Counted from the first letter of the stretch, positions 37,701 to 47,054 are shown. The stretch is DNA of 64,000 nucleotides from Mycolicibacterium neworleansense (GCF_001245615.1 NZ_CWKH01000002.1:62001-126000), one strand, 5' to 3'. Translations and numbers: made by a program. The notes: generated by a model from the letters alone, not told the origin.

Positions 37701-38935
37701 CCGCGGTGCCGAGCGTCATCGTGGACTCATCGGCGACCGGTGGCGATGCCGGTTCGGGCAACGCAAGTGGCGGAGCCGGCGGCAACGGCGGGAACGCCTC
37801 GATCTCGGCCGCTGGTGGCGGCGAGATCTCCGACACCCACGCCACGGGCGGCAACGGCGGGAACGCCGATGCCGACACGGCGATCGCCGGTGCCGGTGGT
37901 ACTGCCGGCGTGACCGCCACCGACGCCACGATCACGAACACCTCCGCCACCGGTGGCAACGGATCCGACAGTGCCGCCGGCGGCAACGTCGTCATCACTG
38001 CCACCGGTGCCGGCACCACGATCACCAACGCCAAGGCAACCGGTGGCAATGCCGGACTGGGCGACGCCAACGGCGGCACCGGTGGCAAGGGTGGTGATGT
38101 GAAGCTGACGGCCGACACGGGGGGTCACATCGGAACGGACGACCACGTCGCTACGGCCATCGGCGGCGATGGCGGAGATGGAACCAACGGCGGCACCGGT
38201 GGCGCCGGCGGCACCAACGGCGCCGGCGCCGGCCAGACGGAATTTGTGGCCCGATACGGCGGCACCGTCTACGGCGAGGTCCGCGGTGGGCGGGGCGGTG
38301 ACGCTGACGGCGCCGGCAACAAGGGTGGCGAAGGCGGGTTCGGTTACATGAGTGCCGGCCGGGACAACCTGGTGGTGTCCGGCCCCAACGGCAATCTGAC
38401 CATCGCCCCCGGAAGCAACTCCCTGGCCCACGGGACTGCGGTGGGCGGCGACGGCGGGTCTGCTTCTGGCACAACGGGTTCCAAGGGCGGCAATGGCAGC
38501 CGGGTGGCCATCAATGCGGCCGGCGAGAATGCGGTTGCCGAAGGCACCATCACCGGCGGCACCGGCGGTAACGCCACCGACGGCGGCACAGGCGGTGGGG
38601 ATCAAGGCATTTCGTCGATCAGCGCGCTGGGGCCGAATGCCGTGGCAACCGGTGTCACCGCGTTCAGCGGCAATGGTGGCGACGGGATCGACGGAGGCAC
38701 GGGTGGCAAGGGCGGCTATTTCCAGATCGGCGCCTACAGCTTCAACGATCCTGCCGGTGCCAACTACATCAACAACACGATGACGGCAGGCGGCGGTGGC
38801 GACGGCACCGGCGTCGGGTTCACCGGGGGCAACGGGGCAAACCTGACGCAATCCGCGGCCGGGGCCACGGCCAAGCCCGGAAACCCGATCCAGGGTCAGA
38901 CGATCACCACCGCCGACGGAGCCAACAACCCGTAG
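34721..38935 (+). CDS. PGRS-repeat secreted protein lacking a PE domain
   Basis: 1404 residues from GTG 34721. Basic N-terminus and hydrophobic export helix ([20 protein letters not shown]), a charged helical segment ([20 protein letters not shown]), a Thr/Pro linker, then a PE_PGRS-like hinge ([32 protein letters not shown]), then about 1000 residues of Gly-Gly-x repeats. The later repeats are ~40-residue units of the pattern ATGGxGGxxxNGGxGGxGGxxxVxA, which suggest a beta/PG-II solenoid. Typical PE_PGRS proteins begin with a ~100-residue PE domain; here it is replaced by a conventional signal. Probably cell-surface; function unknown. Confidence 0.85.
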   Translation: MGKHSVAGGRGRRSAAGPIATAGLASIALAGAGVMLLLGPDSPTMRSVTADVRLVNTEGPSGDSNSDAGTTTDKPKAEKPRHPDVKQVQERLRERADDAKKALNDIAREAGLKRATDIVTAKVNGDKDTRSSLRRHRSPATSKAGTGSTDAPTTTATEEPAQTSGPRHRLREVTERVPTALTHPTSTDAPDDATATSLLSGHQGDSAPVTRAKEFAAPPPAPAPVAPVSPITGLLSAVTLGTIMTPNAPTEPADMPAVWAVMAWARRQSAYSTSNNTAVNRNTLVAPSAASATLDPGVLDPTEIVNRWIYQPVHYGTQLWITSPLGSALGGAINTISGQYLIGNGVDGTLENPDGGDAGLWIGDGGDGFDGVADGVAGGDGGDAGWFGDGGEGGAGWAGLNGGDGGDGGSFAGIGGSGGAGGASSNGQAAGDGGHGGDANGWLFGIAGDGGQGGVGVTGTTGREGAWDVDYGNGFGNGEDGGVGGGNGGKGGDGGNATGFFFASGGDGGQGGTARSGDGGDGTGAGSIGGNGTIGNIQAFGVDSEASGTATGGDGGDATNGGHGGTGGQGRVVANGTGSKATNSTATAGAGGDANTGSGALGGQAYVFAGTYGDPASGGNIDGGTAVGGDAVNGQGGIGLVEAINGTISDSSATGADGNSGGLGGYATVSATNGGTISGSHAVGGQNSDAAAGGNATITAGGAGSTVTDADATGGDAGTGDANGGIGGNGGAANVASTNGGKVENASATGGAGGDGSNGGKGGAGGIGGVIAQRSGSQATGDALGGSGGSADGAGSFGGQGGDGWVQAGLYANLGADSTASGYARGGAGGDATGGGKGGAGGFATVISSGDSSAADGSAYGGAGGAGSNGGTGGGGARAQITALGNHSTAGGTVSAGDGGSGTGAGVTGGAGGQAVIGAGQSSGFGDATAQGTATGGDGGDGLNGHNGGSGGGAVITARREGDSITGSTATGGKGGINGASGGGATINAAGTSSAVPSVIVDSSATGGDAGSGNASGGAGGNGGNASISAAGGGEISDTHATGGNGGNADADTAIAGAGGTAGVTATDATITNTSATGGNGSDSAAGGNVVITATGAGTTITNAKATGGNAGLGDANGGTGGKGGDVKLTADTGGHIGTDDHVATAIGGDGGDGTNGGTGGAGGTNGAGAGQTEFVARYGGTVYGEVRGGRGGDADGAGNKGGEGGFGYMSAGRDNLVVSGPNGNLTIAPGSNSLAHGTAVGGDGGSASGTTGSKGGNGSRVAINAAGENAVAEGTITGGTGGNATDGGTGGGDQGISSISALGPNAVATGVTAFSGNGGDGIDGGTGGKGGYFQIGAYSFNDPAGANYINNTMTAGGGGDGTGVGFTGGNGANLTQSAAGATAKPGNPIQGQTITTADGANNP

Positions 38936-38952
38936 TCGGCGTCGGGCGAGCA

Positions 38953-38996
38953 GAGCTCCGCACACCCACTCCCTGGTGTGCGGGGCTCCTGCTTTT
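38953..38996 (+). terminator. Intrinsic terminator after the PGRS gene
   Basis: 14-bp stem GAGCTCCGCACACC (38953-38966) / GGTGTGCGGGGCTC (38975-38988) with one G-T pair and an 8-nt loop, followed by CTGCTTTTG. It sits 17 bp past the stop and may also serve the convergent TetR gene. Confidence 0.85.
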
Positions 38997-38999
38997 GTC

Positions 39000-39545
39000 C
39001 TATGTAGGCACCACCCTTAGCCCGTCGAACACCACCGAGGTAACGCGCTCGGCCACGTCGTCGTTGTAGGCCTGCATGGCCTGGCAGCCGACCAACAGTG
39101 CCTTCACTTCCGCGACGGTGACGTCACCGCGCACCGTGCCGGCCTTCTGCCCGGCGGTCAGTAGGTCGCCGAGGACAGAGAGGTATTCGCCTTCGGCCTC
39201 GGGCACCACGGTGTTGACGTCGATGCCCGATCCGGCCAGCGCGTCGACGAGTCCGCGGTCCGCGGCACCCCACTGGAGAACCATCGACCGGAGGAAGTCG
39301 AAGAGGCCTTCATCGGGATTCACCTCGAGCAGGCCGCGCGCCTCTTCGACGATGCCGCGGATCCGTTCGGCGATCACTGCCTGGAACAACGCCTCTTTGG
39401 TGGGGAAATGCCGATAGACGGTCCCGGCCCCGACGCCCGCCCGCCGTGCGATCTCGTCGATGGGCACGGACAGTCCGTCGGCCGCGAACGTTTCGTAGGC
39501 GACCTCGAGCACCCGGGCACGGTTGCGCGCCGCATCCGCACGCAT
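39000..39545 (-). CDS. TetR/AcrR family regulator
   Basis: 181 residues. HTH region LSVPIDEIARRAGVGAGTVYRHFPTKEALFQAVI (residues ~25-58) is canonical. ATG 39545 preceded by AGGTGATG. Divergent from the SDR gene with a 116-bp gap that carries a clean -35/-10 and a 7-2-7 palindrome, so it likely represses the SDR and itself. Ligand unknown. Confidence 0.88.
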   Translation of the reverse strand: MRADAARNRARVLEVAYETFAADGLSVPIDEIARRAGVGAGTVYRHFPTKEALFQAVIAERIRGIVEEARGLLEVNPDEGLFDFLRSMVLQWGAADRGLVDALAGSGIDVNTVVPEAEGEYLSVLGDLLTAGQKAGTVRGDVTVAEVKALLVGCQAMQAYNDDVAERVTSVVFDGLRVVPT

Positions 39546-39581
39546 CTGTCATCACCTCACAACCCACTCAGCATCGAACCA

Positions 39582-39638
39582 TTGACAAAGCGGGGCGCAC
39601 GTTCCGTATATTCGTACACAACCGGAGTGCTCACTCCG
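39582..39638 (+). promoter_or_regulatory. SDR promoter with TetR operator
   Basis: TTGACA (39582-39587), 19 bp, TATATT (39607-39612); a 17-18-bp spacing to CGTATA/GTATAT is also possible. CGGAGTG-CT-CACTCCG (39623-39638) is a perfect 7-bp-arm dyad at the expected transcription start. AGGAG follows at 39650, before ATG 39662. Operator assignment is by position. Confidence 0.7.
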
Positions 39639-39661
39639 CTTAGCCCTACTAGGAGTCTCTC

Positions 39662-40579
39662 ATGACCAAGTGGACTACCGCCGACATTCCCGGCCAAAGC
39701 GGCCGAACCGCCGTCGTCACAGGGGCCAACACCGGCCTCGGGCTCGAAACCGCAAAGGCCCTGGCCGCCAAGGGCGCCCACGTCGTCCTGGCCGTCCGCA
39801 ACATCGACAAGGGCGAGGCCGCCGCCGAGTGGATCTCGCGCTCGGTACCGGACGCCGATCTCGAACTGCAGCGCCTCGACCTCGGCTCGCTGGCGTCGGT
39901 GCGTGAATCCGCCGAGGAGATCAAGGCCAAGCACGATCGCATCGACCTGCTTATCAACAACGCCGGCGTCATGTATCCGCCGAGAGAGACCACCGTCGAC
40001 GGGTTCGAGCTGCAGTTCGGCACCAATCATCTCGGCCATTTCGCACTCACCGGCCTGCTGCTCGAGCGTCTGCTGCCCGTCCCGGGGTCGCGCGTCGTCA
40101 CCGTCAGCAGCATCGGGCACCGCATCAACGCAGCGATCCACTTCGACGACCTGCAGTGGGAACGCAGCTACAGCCGGGTGGGCGCCTACGGCCAGTCCAA
40201 GTTGGCCAACCTGCTGTTCACCTACGAGCTGCAGCGTCGCCTGATCGGCCAGAACACCACCGCACTAGCCGCACACCCGGGCGGTTCGGACACCGAGTTG
40301 ATGCGTCACCTGCCCGGCGTCCTGCAACGGACTGTCCCGCTGTTGCGGCCGCTGTTCCAGGACGCCGCGGCCGGCGCACTGCCGACGCTGCGAGCGGCTA
40401 CTGATCCAGGTGCCCTCGGCGGGCAGTACTTCGGGCCGAACCTCACCACCCGCGGCTACCCCAAGGTCGTGCCGTCCAGCGACCAGTCCCATGACCTGGA
40501 GCTGCAGCGCCGGCTGTGGGCAGTGTCCGAGGAACTGACGGGCGTCACCTTCCCGGCGTTGCAGCCTTCGCGCGCCTGA
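39662..40579 (+). CDS. Short-chain dehydrogenase/reductase (retinol-dehydrogenase-like)
   Basis: 305 residues. Rossmann TGANTGLG (residues ~20-27), NNAGVM, catalytic Tyr/Lys in [12 protein letters not shown] close paralogue of the SDR at 51879-52802: long identical stretches such as [13 protein letters not shown] and [14 protein letters not shown]. Oxidises or reduces a hydroxyl/carbonyl using NAD(P). This copy has gained its own divergent TetR, unlike the syntenic one. Confidence 0.9.
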   Translation: MTKWTTADIPGQSGRTAVVTGANTGLGLETAKALAAKGAHVVLAVRNIDKGEAAAEWISRSVPDADLELQRLDLGSLASVRESAEEIKAKHDRIDLLINNAGVMYPPRETTVDGFELQFGTNHLGHFALTGLLLERLLPVPGSRVVTVSSIGHRINAAIHFDDLQWERSYSRVGAYGQSKLANLLFTYELQRRLIGQNTTALAAHPGGSDTELMRHLPGVLQRTVPLLRPLFQDAAAGALPTLRAATDPGALGGQYFGPNLTTRGYPKVVPSSDQSHDLELQRRLWAVSEELTGVTFPALQPSRA

Positions 40580-40592
40580 CGGCCCGCCGATT

Positions 40593-40639
40593 TCGACACC
40601 AGGGCCGTTCCGACGCACGTGGAGCGACCCTGGTGTCGA
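40593..40639 (+). terminator. 12-bp-arm hairpin after SDR gene
   Basis: TCGACACCAGGG (40593-40604) / CCCTGGTGTCGA (40628-40639), perfect, with a 23-nt loop. Starts 14 bp past the SDR stop and has no U-tract. Confidence 0.55.
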
Positions 40640-40679
40640 TCTCGACGCGAACCACCGCATCGCCGCTAGGCTGGCGGTC

Positions 40680-41051
40680 GTGTCGTTCTGGGATCCCAGG
40701 AATGTGCCGCCTTATCCCCCGATCCGCTATACGAAGGACGAGCCCGAAGTCAGCGCGCGGCTCAGACGCGGTGACGAGCCGCCCGACTATGACTCGGGCA
40801 GGATGGTGTACCACTACCTGGCCAACCAGCAGCAGACCGATGGCGATTACGGCCTGTACCGCGTCGACATCAGCCCGCCGGGTGGCATCCACGGGTTCCG
40901 CAATGACGCCGATGCGCCGACGTCGCTGCTGATGTTGTTTGCTCCCGGCGCGCCACGGGAGGCTTTTTTCGAAGGGTTCGCCCAGTTGGCCGACCTCAGC
41001 GACGAGGAACGCGCCGAGTGGTTCATCAAGAACGACAACTACTTCCTCTGA
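40680..41051 (+). CDS. Cupin-domain protein with apparent internal deletion
   Basis: 123 residues. N-terminal half (MVYHYLANQQQTDGDYGLYRVDISP) and C-terminal half (GGIHGFRNDADAPTSLLMLFAPGAPREAFFEG) are typical of a cupin family, but the ~45-50 residues between them, with the first metal motif and the HFH-type ligands, are absent. The junction falls at a Pro-Gly-Gly codon run. GTG 40680 is preceded by TAGGCT 7 nt upstream (leaderless), so it is likely still expressed. Probably a non-metal-binding remnant; could also be a genuine divergent form. Confidence 0.65.
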   Translation: MSFWDPRNVPPYPPIRYTKDEPEVSARLRRGDEPPDYDSGRMVYHYLANQQQTDGDYGLYRVDISPPGGIHGFRNDADAPTSLLMLFAPGAPREAFFEGFAQLADLSDEERAEWFIKNDNYFL

Positions 41052-41053
41052 CC

Positions 41054-41956
41054 GTGCGCCGCTCGCTGATACTTGCCTACGCCGCGCTGGCCTCCATGGT
41101 GCTCGCGGGGTGCGTGGACGACCGGGACAGTGAAGCCCGGTCGATCGGGGCAAAGGTCCGCGCGCTGCCCGGCGTCGCCACCGTCGAGGTCGACTACAAG
41201 AACGACTTCACCCACGGCGAGTTCTTCGACCTCGACGTCGAGCTTGATGCCGCGGCCACCACCGAACAAGCCCAAGATGTGGTCCACACATTCGAATCGG
41301 CCGCGCGCGGTGTCGAGTTCGACGCCCACTACGTCGAGCTGAAGATCGGCAGCGACAAGGGCGACGTGACACTGCGTCCGCTGTCCGGCACAGGTACCGA
41401 GGTGGTGGCGCAGTGGTTCGGCGTGATGTCCTCGCCTGTGGTCGAACGCGTCGCGATGGGGGCCGATCACCCGCCCATCGTGACGCTGCGCCAACCCGTC
41501 GATACCCGCTCGGCGGACGAGCTGCTGCGTCATCATCCCGAGCTCGGCGATGCGCAGTGGCTCCTGCAGGTGCCCAAGACAAAGTCGTTCGAGTCGACCA
41601 GCACCTACACCTCGTACGGCGTGATTCCCGACGCTGCCACTTCGCAGGCGTGGACCGAGATTGTCCGACTGGCCGGTCCGCATCTGGTGATCGGCAAATT
41701 CGGCACCGACCCGACCACCGACCGACCGGTCTCCAGCATCGAGATCAGCATGAAGCCCAACACCAAACCCTGGGACGCCGACATCGCCAGGTCCGTCGCT
41801 GCCGTTTTGGTCGGGCTCGGCCGGCCTGTCGATCTGATCCTCAAGGGCGGCCACCAGTGGGTGGAGATCACGATCGGCGGCTGCTTTCAGCATGAGAAGG
41901 CGCACGTGGCGTCCGTACTCGAAACCGAACTGACCCGCGAGTACGAACGCTGCTGA
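41054..41956 (+). CDS. Lipoprotein of unknown function
   Basis: 300 residues from GTG 41054, 2 nt after the cupin stop. Signal and lipobox: SLILAYAALASMVLAGC, with acylated Cys at residue ~19. The remainder is mixed alpha/beta, with possible repeated ~85-residue ferredoxin-like folds (PGVATVEVDYKNDF, then AVLVGLGRPVDLILKGGHQWVEI). No known domain recognised. Co-transcribed with the cupin gene. Confidence 0.75.
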   Translation: MRRSLILAYAALASMVLAGCVDDRDSEARSIGAKVRALPGVATVEVDYKNDFTHGEFFDLDVELDAAATTEQAQDVVHTFESAARGVEFDAHYVELKIGSDKGDVTLRPLSGTGTEVVAQWFGVMSSPVVERVAMGADHPPIVTLRQPVDTRSADELLRHHPELGDAQWLLQVPKTKSFESTSTYTSYGVIPDAATSQAWTEIVRLAGPHLVIGKFGTDPTTDRPVSSIEISMKPNTKPWDADIARSVAAVLVGLGRPVDLILKGGHQWVEITIGGCFQHEKAHVASVLETELTREYERC

Positions 41957-41957
41957 G

Positions 41958-42018
41958 CGTTTGCTCCATCTCAGCCGGGTTCGCGACGTGGGCTCGGCAC
42001 ACCCGGGGTGAGCGAACG
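41958..42018 (+). terminator. Nested hairpin downstream of the lipoprotein gene
   Basis: Outer arms CGTTTGCTC (41958-41966) / GAGCGAACG (42010-42018) with one T-G pair, inner CCGGGT (41975-41980) / ACCCGG (42001-42006). No U-tract. Starts 1 bp past the stop. Confidence 0.4.
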
Positions 42019-42135
42019 CACCGGACCGGCAGCAGACAACCAGCTCGATGAGCGACACGCCCGGCGGGCTCCTGCGGATATGCGCCGACGTAACGCACTG
42101 GCCTAGACTGCTTTCCGACTGAGAGGAGTCCTCGG

Positions 42136-43842
42136 GTGCGGGCTGATGCAGCGCCCAGCACCCAGGCACTGCGGGGCTGGCAGCGCAAGGCGCTGGTGAA
42201 GTATTTGACGGCCAAACCGCGGGATTACCTCGCGGTCGCCACGCCTGGCGCAGGTAAGACTACGTTTGCGCTGCGGATCGCGGCGGAGCTACTCAACGAC
42301 CGCACGGTCGATGCGATCACCGTGGTGGTGCCCACCGAGCACCTCAAGATCCAGTGGGCGCAGTCAGCGGCACGGAACGGCATTTCGCTCGATCCGAAAT
42401 TCAGCAACTCGAACTCGCAGACCTCGGCCGAATACCACGGTGTCGTCGTCACCTACGCGCAGGTGGCCAGCCACCCCACCAGGCACCGGGTGCGCACCGA
42501 GAACCACAAGACCTTGGTCATCTTCGACGAGATCCACCACGGCGGTGACTCGAAGAGCTGGGGCGACGCGATGCGCGAAGCCTTCGACGATGCGACGCGG
42601 CGGCTGGCCCTCACGGGTACCCCGTTCCGCAGCGACGACAGCCCGATCCCGTTCGTCAACTACGAACCCGATGAGGGCGGCTTCCAACGCTCCCAGGCCG
42701 ACCACGTGTACGGCTATTCCGATGCGCTGGCCGACGGTGTGGTGCGGCCGGTGGTGTTCCTGGCCTATTCGGGTGAGGCACGCTGGCGTGACAGTGCCGG
42801 CGAGGAGCACGCGGCCCGGCTGGGCGAACCGCTGACGGCCGAGCAGACCGCACGTGCCTGGCGGACCGCGCTGAACCCGACCGGTGAGTGGATGCCCGCG
42901 GTCATCGCGGCCGCCGACAAGCGGCTGCAGCAGAAGCGTCAGCATGTGCCCGATGCGGGCGGCATGATCATCGCGACCAACCAGACCACGGCCCGCGCCT
43001 ACGCCGACCTGCTCACCAAGATCACCGGTGAGGTGCCCACCGTGGTGCTCTCCGACGACCCGAGCGCCTCGGACCGGATCAGCCAGTATTCGGCGGGAAC
43101 CAGCCGGTGGCTGGTCGCTGTGCGCATGGTGTCCGAGGGCGTGGACGTGCCGCGCCTGTCCGTCGGGGTGTACGCGACGAGTGCGTCGACGCCACTGTTC
43201 TTCGCCCAGGCCATCGGCCGGTTCGTGCGGTCACGCCGGCCCGGCGAGACCGCCAGTATTTTCTTGCCCTCGGTGCCGAACCTGTTGCTGCTGGCCAGTG
43301 AGATGGAGGCGCAGCGCAACCACGTGCTGGGCAAGCCGCACCGTGAGTCCGACGGTCTCGACGACGAGGCGCTCGAAGCCGCCGAGAAGCGTAAGGACGA
43401 GAAGAGCGAGCTGGAGAACGGCTTCGAGTACCTGGGTGCGGACGCCGAACTGGACCAGGTCATCTTCGACGGCGCCTCGTTCGGCACCGCCACCCCGGCC
43501 GGCAGCGACGAGGAGGCCGATTATCTCGGCATCCCGGGCCTGCTCGATGCCGAGCAGATGCGAGACCTGTTGCGCCGCAGGCAAGATGAGCAACTCACCA
43601 AGCGAACGGCCGAGGCGGCAGCATCGGGCGGTCCCCCACCACCGCGCACCACACACGGTCAGATCCGGGAGTTGCGGCGTGAGCTCAACGCGTTGGTGAC
43701 CATCGCCCATCACCGCACCGGAAAGCCGCACGGCTGGATCCACAACGAGCTTCGACGCATCTGCGGAGGCCCTCCGGTGGCCGCCGCCACCACTGATCAG
43801 TTGAAGGCCCGCATCGAAGCCGTGCGGGATTTGAAGGCCTGA
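42136..43842 (+). CDS. Superfamily 2 DNA helicase/translocase
   Basis: 568 residues from GTG 42136, preceded by GAGAGGAG and TAGACT. Walker A ATPGAGKT (Lys41), DEIH box at 131-134, motif III LTGTPFRSDD, and late motifs MVSEGVDVPRLSVGVYAT and AQAIGRFVRSRRPGE. An ATP-dependent 3'-5' translocase by family; resembles the actinobacterial SftH-type clade, though that name is uncertain. The C-terminal ~120 residues (TTHGQIRELRRELNALVTIAHHRTGKPHGWIHNEL) likely form an accessory DNA-binding domain. Confidence 0.9.
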   Translation: MRADAAPSTQALRGWQRKALVKYLTAKPRDYLAVATPGAGKTTFALRIAAELLNDRTVDAITVVVPTEHLKIQWAQSAARNGISLDPKFSNSNSQTSAEYHGVVVTYAQVASHPTRHRVRTENHKTLVIFDEIHHGGDSKSWGDAMREAFDDATRRLALTGTPFRSDDSPIPFVNYEPDEGGFQRSQADHVYGYSDALADGVVRPVVFLAYSGEARWRDSAGEEHAARLGEPLTAEQTARAWRTALNPTGEWMPAVIAAADKRLQQKRQHVPDAGGMIIATNQTTARAYADLLTKITGEVPTVVLSDDPSASDRISQYSAGTSRWLVAVRMVSEGVDVPRLSVGVYATSASTPLFFAQAIGRFVRSRRPGETASIFLPSVPNLLLLASEMEAQRNHVLGKPHRESDGLDDEALEAAEKRKDEKSELENGFEYLGADAELDQVIFDGASFGTATPAGSDEEADYLGIPGLLDAEQMRDLLRRRQDEQLTKRTAEAAASGGPPPPRTTHGQIRELRRELNALVTIAHHRTGKPHGWIHNELRRICGGPPVAAATTDQLKARIEAVRDLKA

Positions 43843-43925
43843 CGAAGGACCCGCACAGCAATAAATTCAGAGTCCGCCAAACTCGCCCGAGACCGAACTG
43901 GAACTTGTTACAGTCGGCCAATTGC

Positions 43926-43944
43926 GTTCTGTGACAGCCAGAAC
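43926..43944 (+). promoter_or_regulatory. Inverted repeat before the DUF1214-like gene
   Basis: GTTCTG-N7-CAGAAC, perfect 6-bp arms, 17 bp before ATG 43962 and just before GGGGAGG. A possible operator or leader hairpin. Confidence 0.35.
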
Positions 43945-43961
43945 AGTTGGGGGGAGGCGAA

Positions 43962-46202
43962 ATGACGACGACGTCCGCTACCGCTGGCGGGGCACGTTTC
44001 ATCGGGCGGGTGGGCACACTCGCGGTCGCGCTGGGCATCGGCGTGGCGATGGCCAACGGCACCGCGATCGCGTCGACCGGGACCGGTAGCTCAGACTCGT
44101 CCGGCAGCACTTCAGGGACAACCAGCAGTCCGAAAACGGATAGCTCGACCCCGAAGCGCGGCCCGCGTAAGCCGTCGTCTTCCGGCCCCGAGAAGCTGGC
44201 CAAACACCTCGGCGAGGTGTCCGCCAAAGTGGAGTCCGCCCTGAGCGGCTCGACGGCCGCGCAGCATCGGTCGGCCACAGTATCTTCCGCCCGCAAGGCC
44301 GCCAAGAACCGCAACGACGACAAGCCGGGCGCCGCGGCCGGCGAGGCCGTTGAGTCCGCCATCGGCAGCGTCCGGCAGGCGGTATCCCGCGCCGTCGGCG
44401 CACCGGCCGATGCGCCCCGCAAGCGCCCGGCCGTGCTGGACACCAAACCGGAGGCCGAAGCCACCGCGCCCTTGGAAACACTGACGGTCGTCGCGAAGGC
44501 CGTGACCAATGATGTTGTGAACAAGGTGGTTCCGTCGTTCGCGCCCCGTGTCCAGGCGACCCCGGCGCAGGTGATACCTCAGCTCGTGGCGGCGGACGTG
44601 ACTGAGCGGCTCAAACCGCGCATCCCCGAAACGCCGGTGAACCCGGTCCAAGATCTCGGGCTGGCGGCGCTGCTCGGGTGGTCGCGCCGCGACGGTCAGC
44701 AGGCCTCGTCGTTCGACCTCTTCGGCCGGTCGCGCGAGACTCAACAGGTCGAGAGCACCGTCACCACCTCGGAGGTGACCGAGGAGGGCACCAGCATTTT
44801 GGCCACCGAGGATCAGCTTGAGGCCGAACAACAGGTCAGCGAGATCGTCAACACCCCCATCGTCCAGGTGGCCAAGCTGGTCCTGATGGCGGCCTGGTAC
44901 GTGGAGGCGGCGAAGAACTTCTCGGCGGTCGGTGGCCCCGACTGGACGAATCTGTCCCAGCTCAACGAGGCCGCCACCGAGTTCGCCAACCAGTCGGCGA
45001 CGGAGTTCCTGCTGCTGAATTCGAACGATCCGAAGCTGCTGCTCCAGGTCAACCCGCCGCACAGCTGGAATGGGCAGGACGCCGGCGGCACCCGGATCTG
45101 GTACGACAACCCCGACACCGTCTACCGATTCACGGGCATCAACGGCGCCTCGACGTACGAGATCCAGGGGAAGATCGAGGGCTACGACCCGGCCGACCCG
45201 AGCACCCATCCCACCTCTGCCAACACCAATTTCAGTGTGCTGACGGGCATCAACGGTGTCACTGCCGAAAATCTCGATGGTGAGCAACTCAGCATCCGCG
45301 ACGACGGGACGTTCACCATCGTGGTGAGCCCGAACGCGGCACCGGAGAACCCCGAGCAGGGCATGAACTACATCCAGGCACCGGCCAACTCGACCATCCT
45401 GGCCACCCGAAACACGTTGGGGGACTGGAACACCGAGACACCGATGACGCTGACGATCGAGAAGACCGACGGGCCGCCCAGCAGCTTGTTCAGCCAGATC
45501 GGTGGATTCGCCATCCCGGGTATCGGCGAGACCGTGGTCAAGAACCCGGCGTTGATGAACCTGGTGTCGATCATCCCGGCGTTCGACAAGGCACCGCTGC
45601 TGCTGTCGTCGACCGAGACCGCCCTGCTGATGCTGGTCACCGGAATCAGCGGCGAGAACACCTACATGACAGTGGCCACCGGCGCCACCGGCACGCCCAA
45701 CACGCTGTCTCAACCGCAGCACAACGCGCAGTTCCTCTCCACACAGTTGCAGAGCGCCGGCTACTTCCAGCTCAAGGACGACGAGGCGATGATCATCACG
45801 GTGTACCCGGGTGACGCCGAGTATTTCGTGGTGCCGGTGACCAACGACTGGACCATCACCAACGACACCCGCAACGAGCAGACCAGCCTGAACAACAGCC
45901 AGGCGATCAAGAATGCGGACGGCTCCTACACGATCGTGGTGTCCAAGAACGATCCCGGCGTGGCGAACTGGGTGTCCACCGGCGGGCTGAACCAGGGCAC
46001 CATCTCGATGCGGTTCCAGGGTGTGGACCCTGATGCCGAGAACATGCCGCGGGTGGAGACGCAGGTGGTGAAGGTCTCGGAGGTCGAGGGCATCGTGAGC
46101 GATCCGGATGATCCCAACTACAACCTCGACCAGTTGGACTACGACCGCGCGCAGCAGATCGCCGAGCGTCAGGCCGGGTACGACCGCCGGTACACGGTGT
46201 AG
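43962..46202 (+). CDS. Large secreted DUF1214-like protein
   Basis: 746 residues from ATG 43962 with GGGGAGG 6 nt upstream. N-terminal export module GARFIGRVGTLAVALGIGVAMANGTAIAS, then a Ser/Thr/Pro-Lys-rich disordered region (~40-170), then a globular portion. WYDNPDTVYRFTGINGASTYEIQG, FTIVVSPNAAPEN and the late WTITNDTRNEQTSLNN...IVVSKNDPGVANWVSTGGLNQGTISMRFQG resemble DUF1214. The ends of the DUF module are separated by an insert with a hydrophobic LLLSSTETALLMLVTG. Exported, possibly carbohydrate- or lipid-interacting; function unknown. Confidence 0.75.
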   Translation: MTTTSATAGGARFIGRVGTLAVALGIGVAMANGTAIASTGTGSSDSSGSTSGTTSSPKTDSSTPKRGPRKPSSSGPEKLAKHLGEVSAKVESALSGSTAAQHRSATVSSARKAAKNRNDDKPGAAAGEAVESAIGSVRQAVSRAVGAPADAPRKRPAVLDTKPEAEATAPLETLTVVAKAVTNDVVNKVVPSFAPRVQATPAQVIPQLVAADVTERLKPRIPETPVNPVQDLGLAALLGWSRRDGQQASSFDLFGRSRETQQVESTVTTSEVTEEGTSILATEDQLEAEQQVSEIVNTPIVQVAKLVLMAAWYVEAAKNFSAVGGPDWTNLSQLNEAATEFANQSATEFLLLNSNDPKLLLQVNPPHSWNGQDAGGTRIWYDNPDTVYRFTGINGASTYEIQGKIEGYDPADPSTHPTSANTNFSVLTGINGVTAENLDGEQLSIRDDGTFTIVVSPNAAPENPEQGMNYIQAPANSTILATRNTLGDWNTETPMTLTIEKTDGPPSSLFSQIGGFAIPGIGETVVKNPALMNLVSIIPAFDKAPLLLSSTETALLMLVTGISGENTYMTVATGATGTPNTLSQPQHNAQFLSTQLQSAGYFQLKDDEAMIITVYPGDAEYFVVPVTNDWTITNDTRNEQTSLNNSQAIKNADGSYTIVVSKNDPGVANWVSTGGLNQGTISMRFQGVDPDAENMPRVETQVVKVSEVEGIVSDPDDPNYNLDQLDYDRAQQIAERQAGYDRRYTV

Positions 46203-46213
46203 CGGCGGGCGGG

Positions 46214-47029
46214 CTACAAGCCCAGCAGTTCGGTAAGGTCGGCGACCGAGTCGATGACGTAGTTGGGTTGCATCGCGAATTCGTCTGCGGCCCAGCGGTC
46301 CAATGTGGCCTGCCGGAACTTCCCGGTCCGCACCAGCACCCCGGCCATCCCCACCACCTGGGCGGCCAGCACGTCGTTGTTGAGGTCGTCGCCGATCATG
46401 TACATCTCTTCGGGGTCGGCGCCCAGCCGGTTCGCGGCGGCCAAAAAACCTTCGGGGGCGGGCTTGCCGACGGCGATGGCCTTGCGGCCCGAGGTCTCCT
46501 CCATGCCGGCCAGGTACATGCCGGTGTCCACCCGAAGCCCGTCGGTGGTCGTCCACGCCGTGCTGCGGTGCATCGCCACGACCGGGACCCCTTGTGCCAT
46601 CCAGTCGTACACCCAGCTGAGGGTGAGGTGGTTGTACTCCGGCCCGGCCCCGCCGAGCAGGACCACGTCGGGGGTCTCGGGTGCGGCGGGTCCGGTGAAG
46701 TCGCCGGAGTACACGACGTCGACGCCGGGCATGTCCTCACCGATCTGCCCGCTGTTGACCAGGAAACATCGCGCACCCGGATAGCGGTCGCGCACGTACT
46801 CGGCGGTCAGCGCGGCCGCGGTGATCACTTCGTCGGCGGCGACCTCCATCCCGGCCGCGGTCAGCAGGTCGGCGATCTGCGCACGGGTGCGGGTGGTGGT
46901 GTTGGTCAGGTAGGACCGGGCGATCTCGTGTTCAGCCAGGATCCGCAACGTCTGGGCCGCACCTTCGATGGGCTGCCAGGACGTCACCAGCACACCATCG
47001 ATGTCGAACAGCACTCCACCGATAGCCAT
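46214..47029 (-). CDS. HAD-IIA family phosphatase (NagD/LHPP-like)
   Basis: 271 residues. Nucleophile motif FDIDGVLV (Asp9, Asp11), YLTNTTTRTR (motif II Thr), GKPAPEGF (motif III Lys), and MIGDDLNNDVLAAQ (motif IV Asp). HAD-IIA phosphatases act on small phosphate esters in the cytosol. TACTGT (complement of 47036-47041) lies 6 nt before the ATG. Convergent with the DUF1214-like gene. Confidence 0.9.
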   Translation of the reverse strand: MAIGGVLFDIDGVLVTSWQPIEGAAQTLRILAEHEIARSYLTNTTTRTRAQIADLLTAAGMEVAADEVITAAALTAEYVRDRYPGARCFLVNSGQIGEDMPGVDVVYSGDFTGPAAPETPDVVLLGGAGPEYNHLTLSWVYDWMAQGVPVVAMHRSTAWTTTDGLRVDTGMYLAGMEETSGRKAIAVGKPAPEGFLAAANRLGADPEEMYMIGDDLNNDVLAAQVVGMAGVLVRTGKFRQATLDRWAADEFAMQPNYVIDSVADLTELLGL

Positions 47030-47054
47030 GCAGCGACAGTAAACGCCCGCGATT

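Noticed and set aside
44112..46556. 814-codon minus-strand open frame opposite the DUF1214-like gene
   Set aside because: His/Arg/Gly-rich translation typical of an antisense GC-rich frame; the opposite strand has a clear signal, SD and domains.
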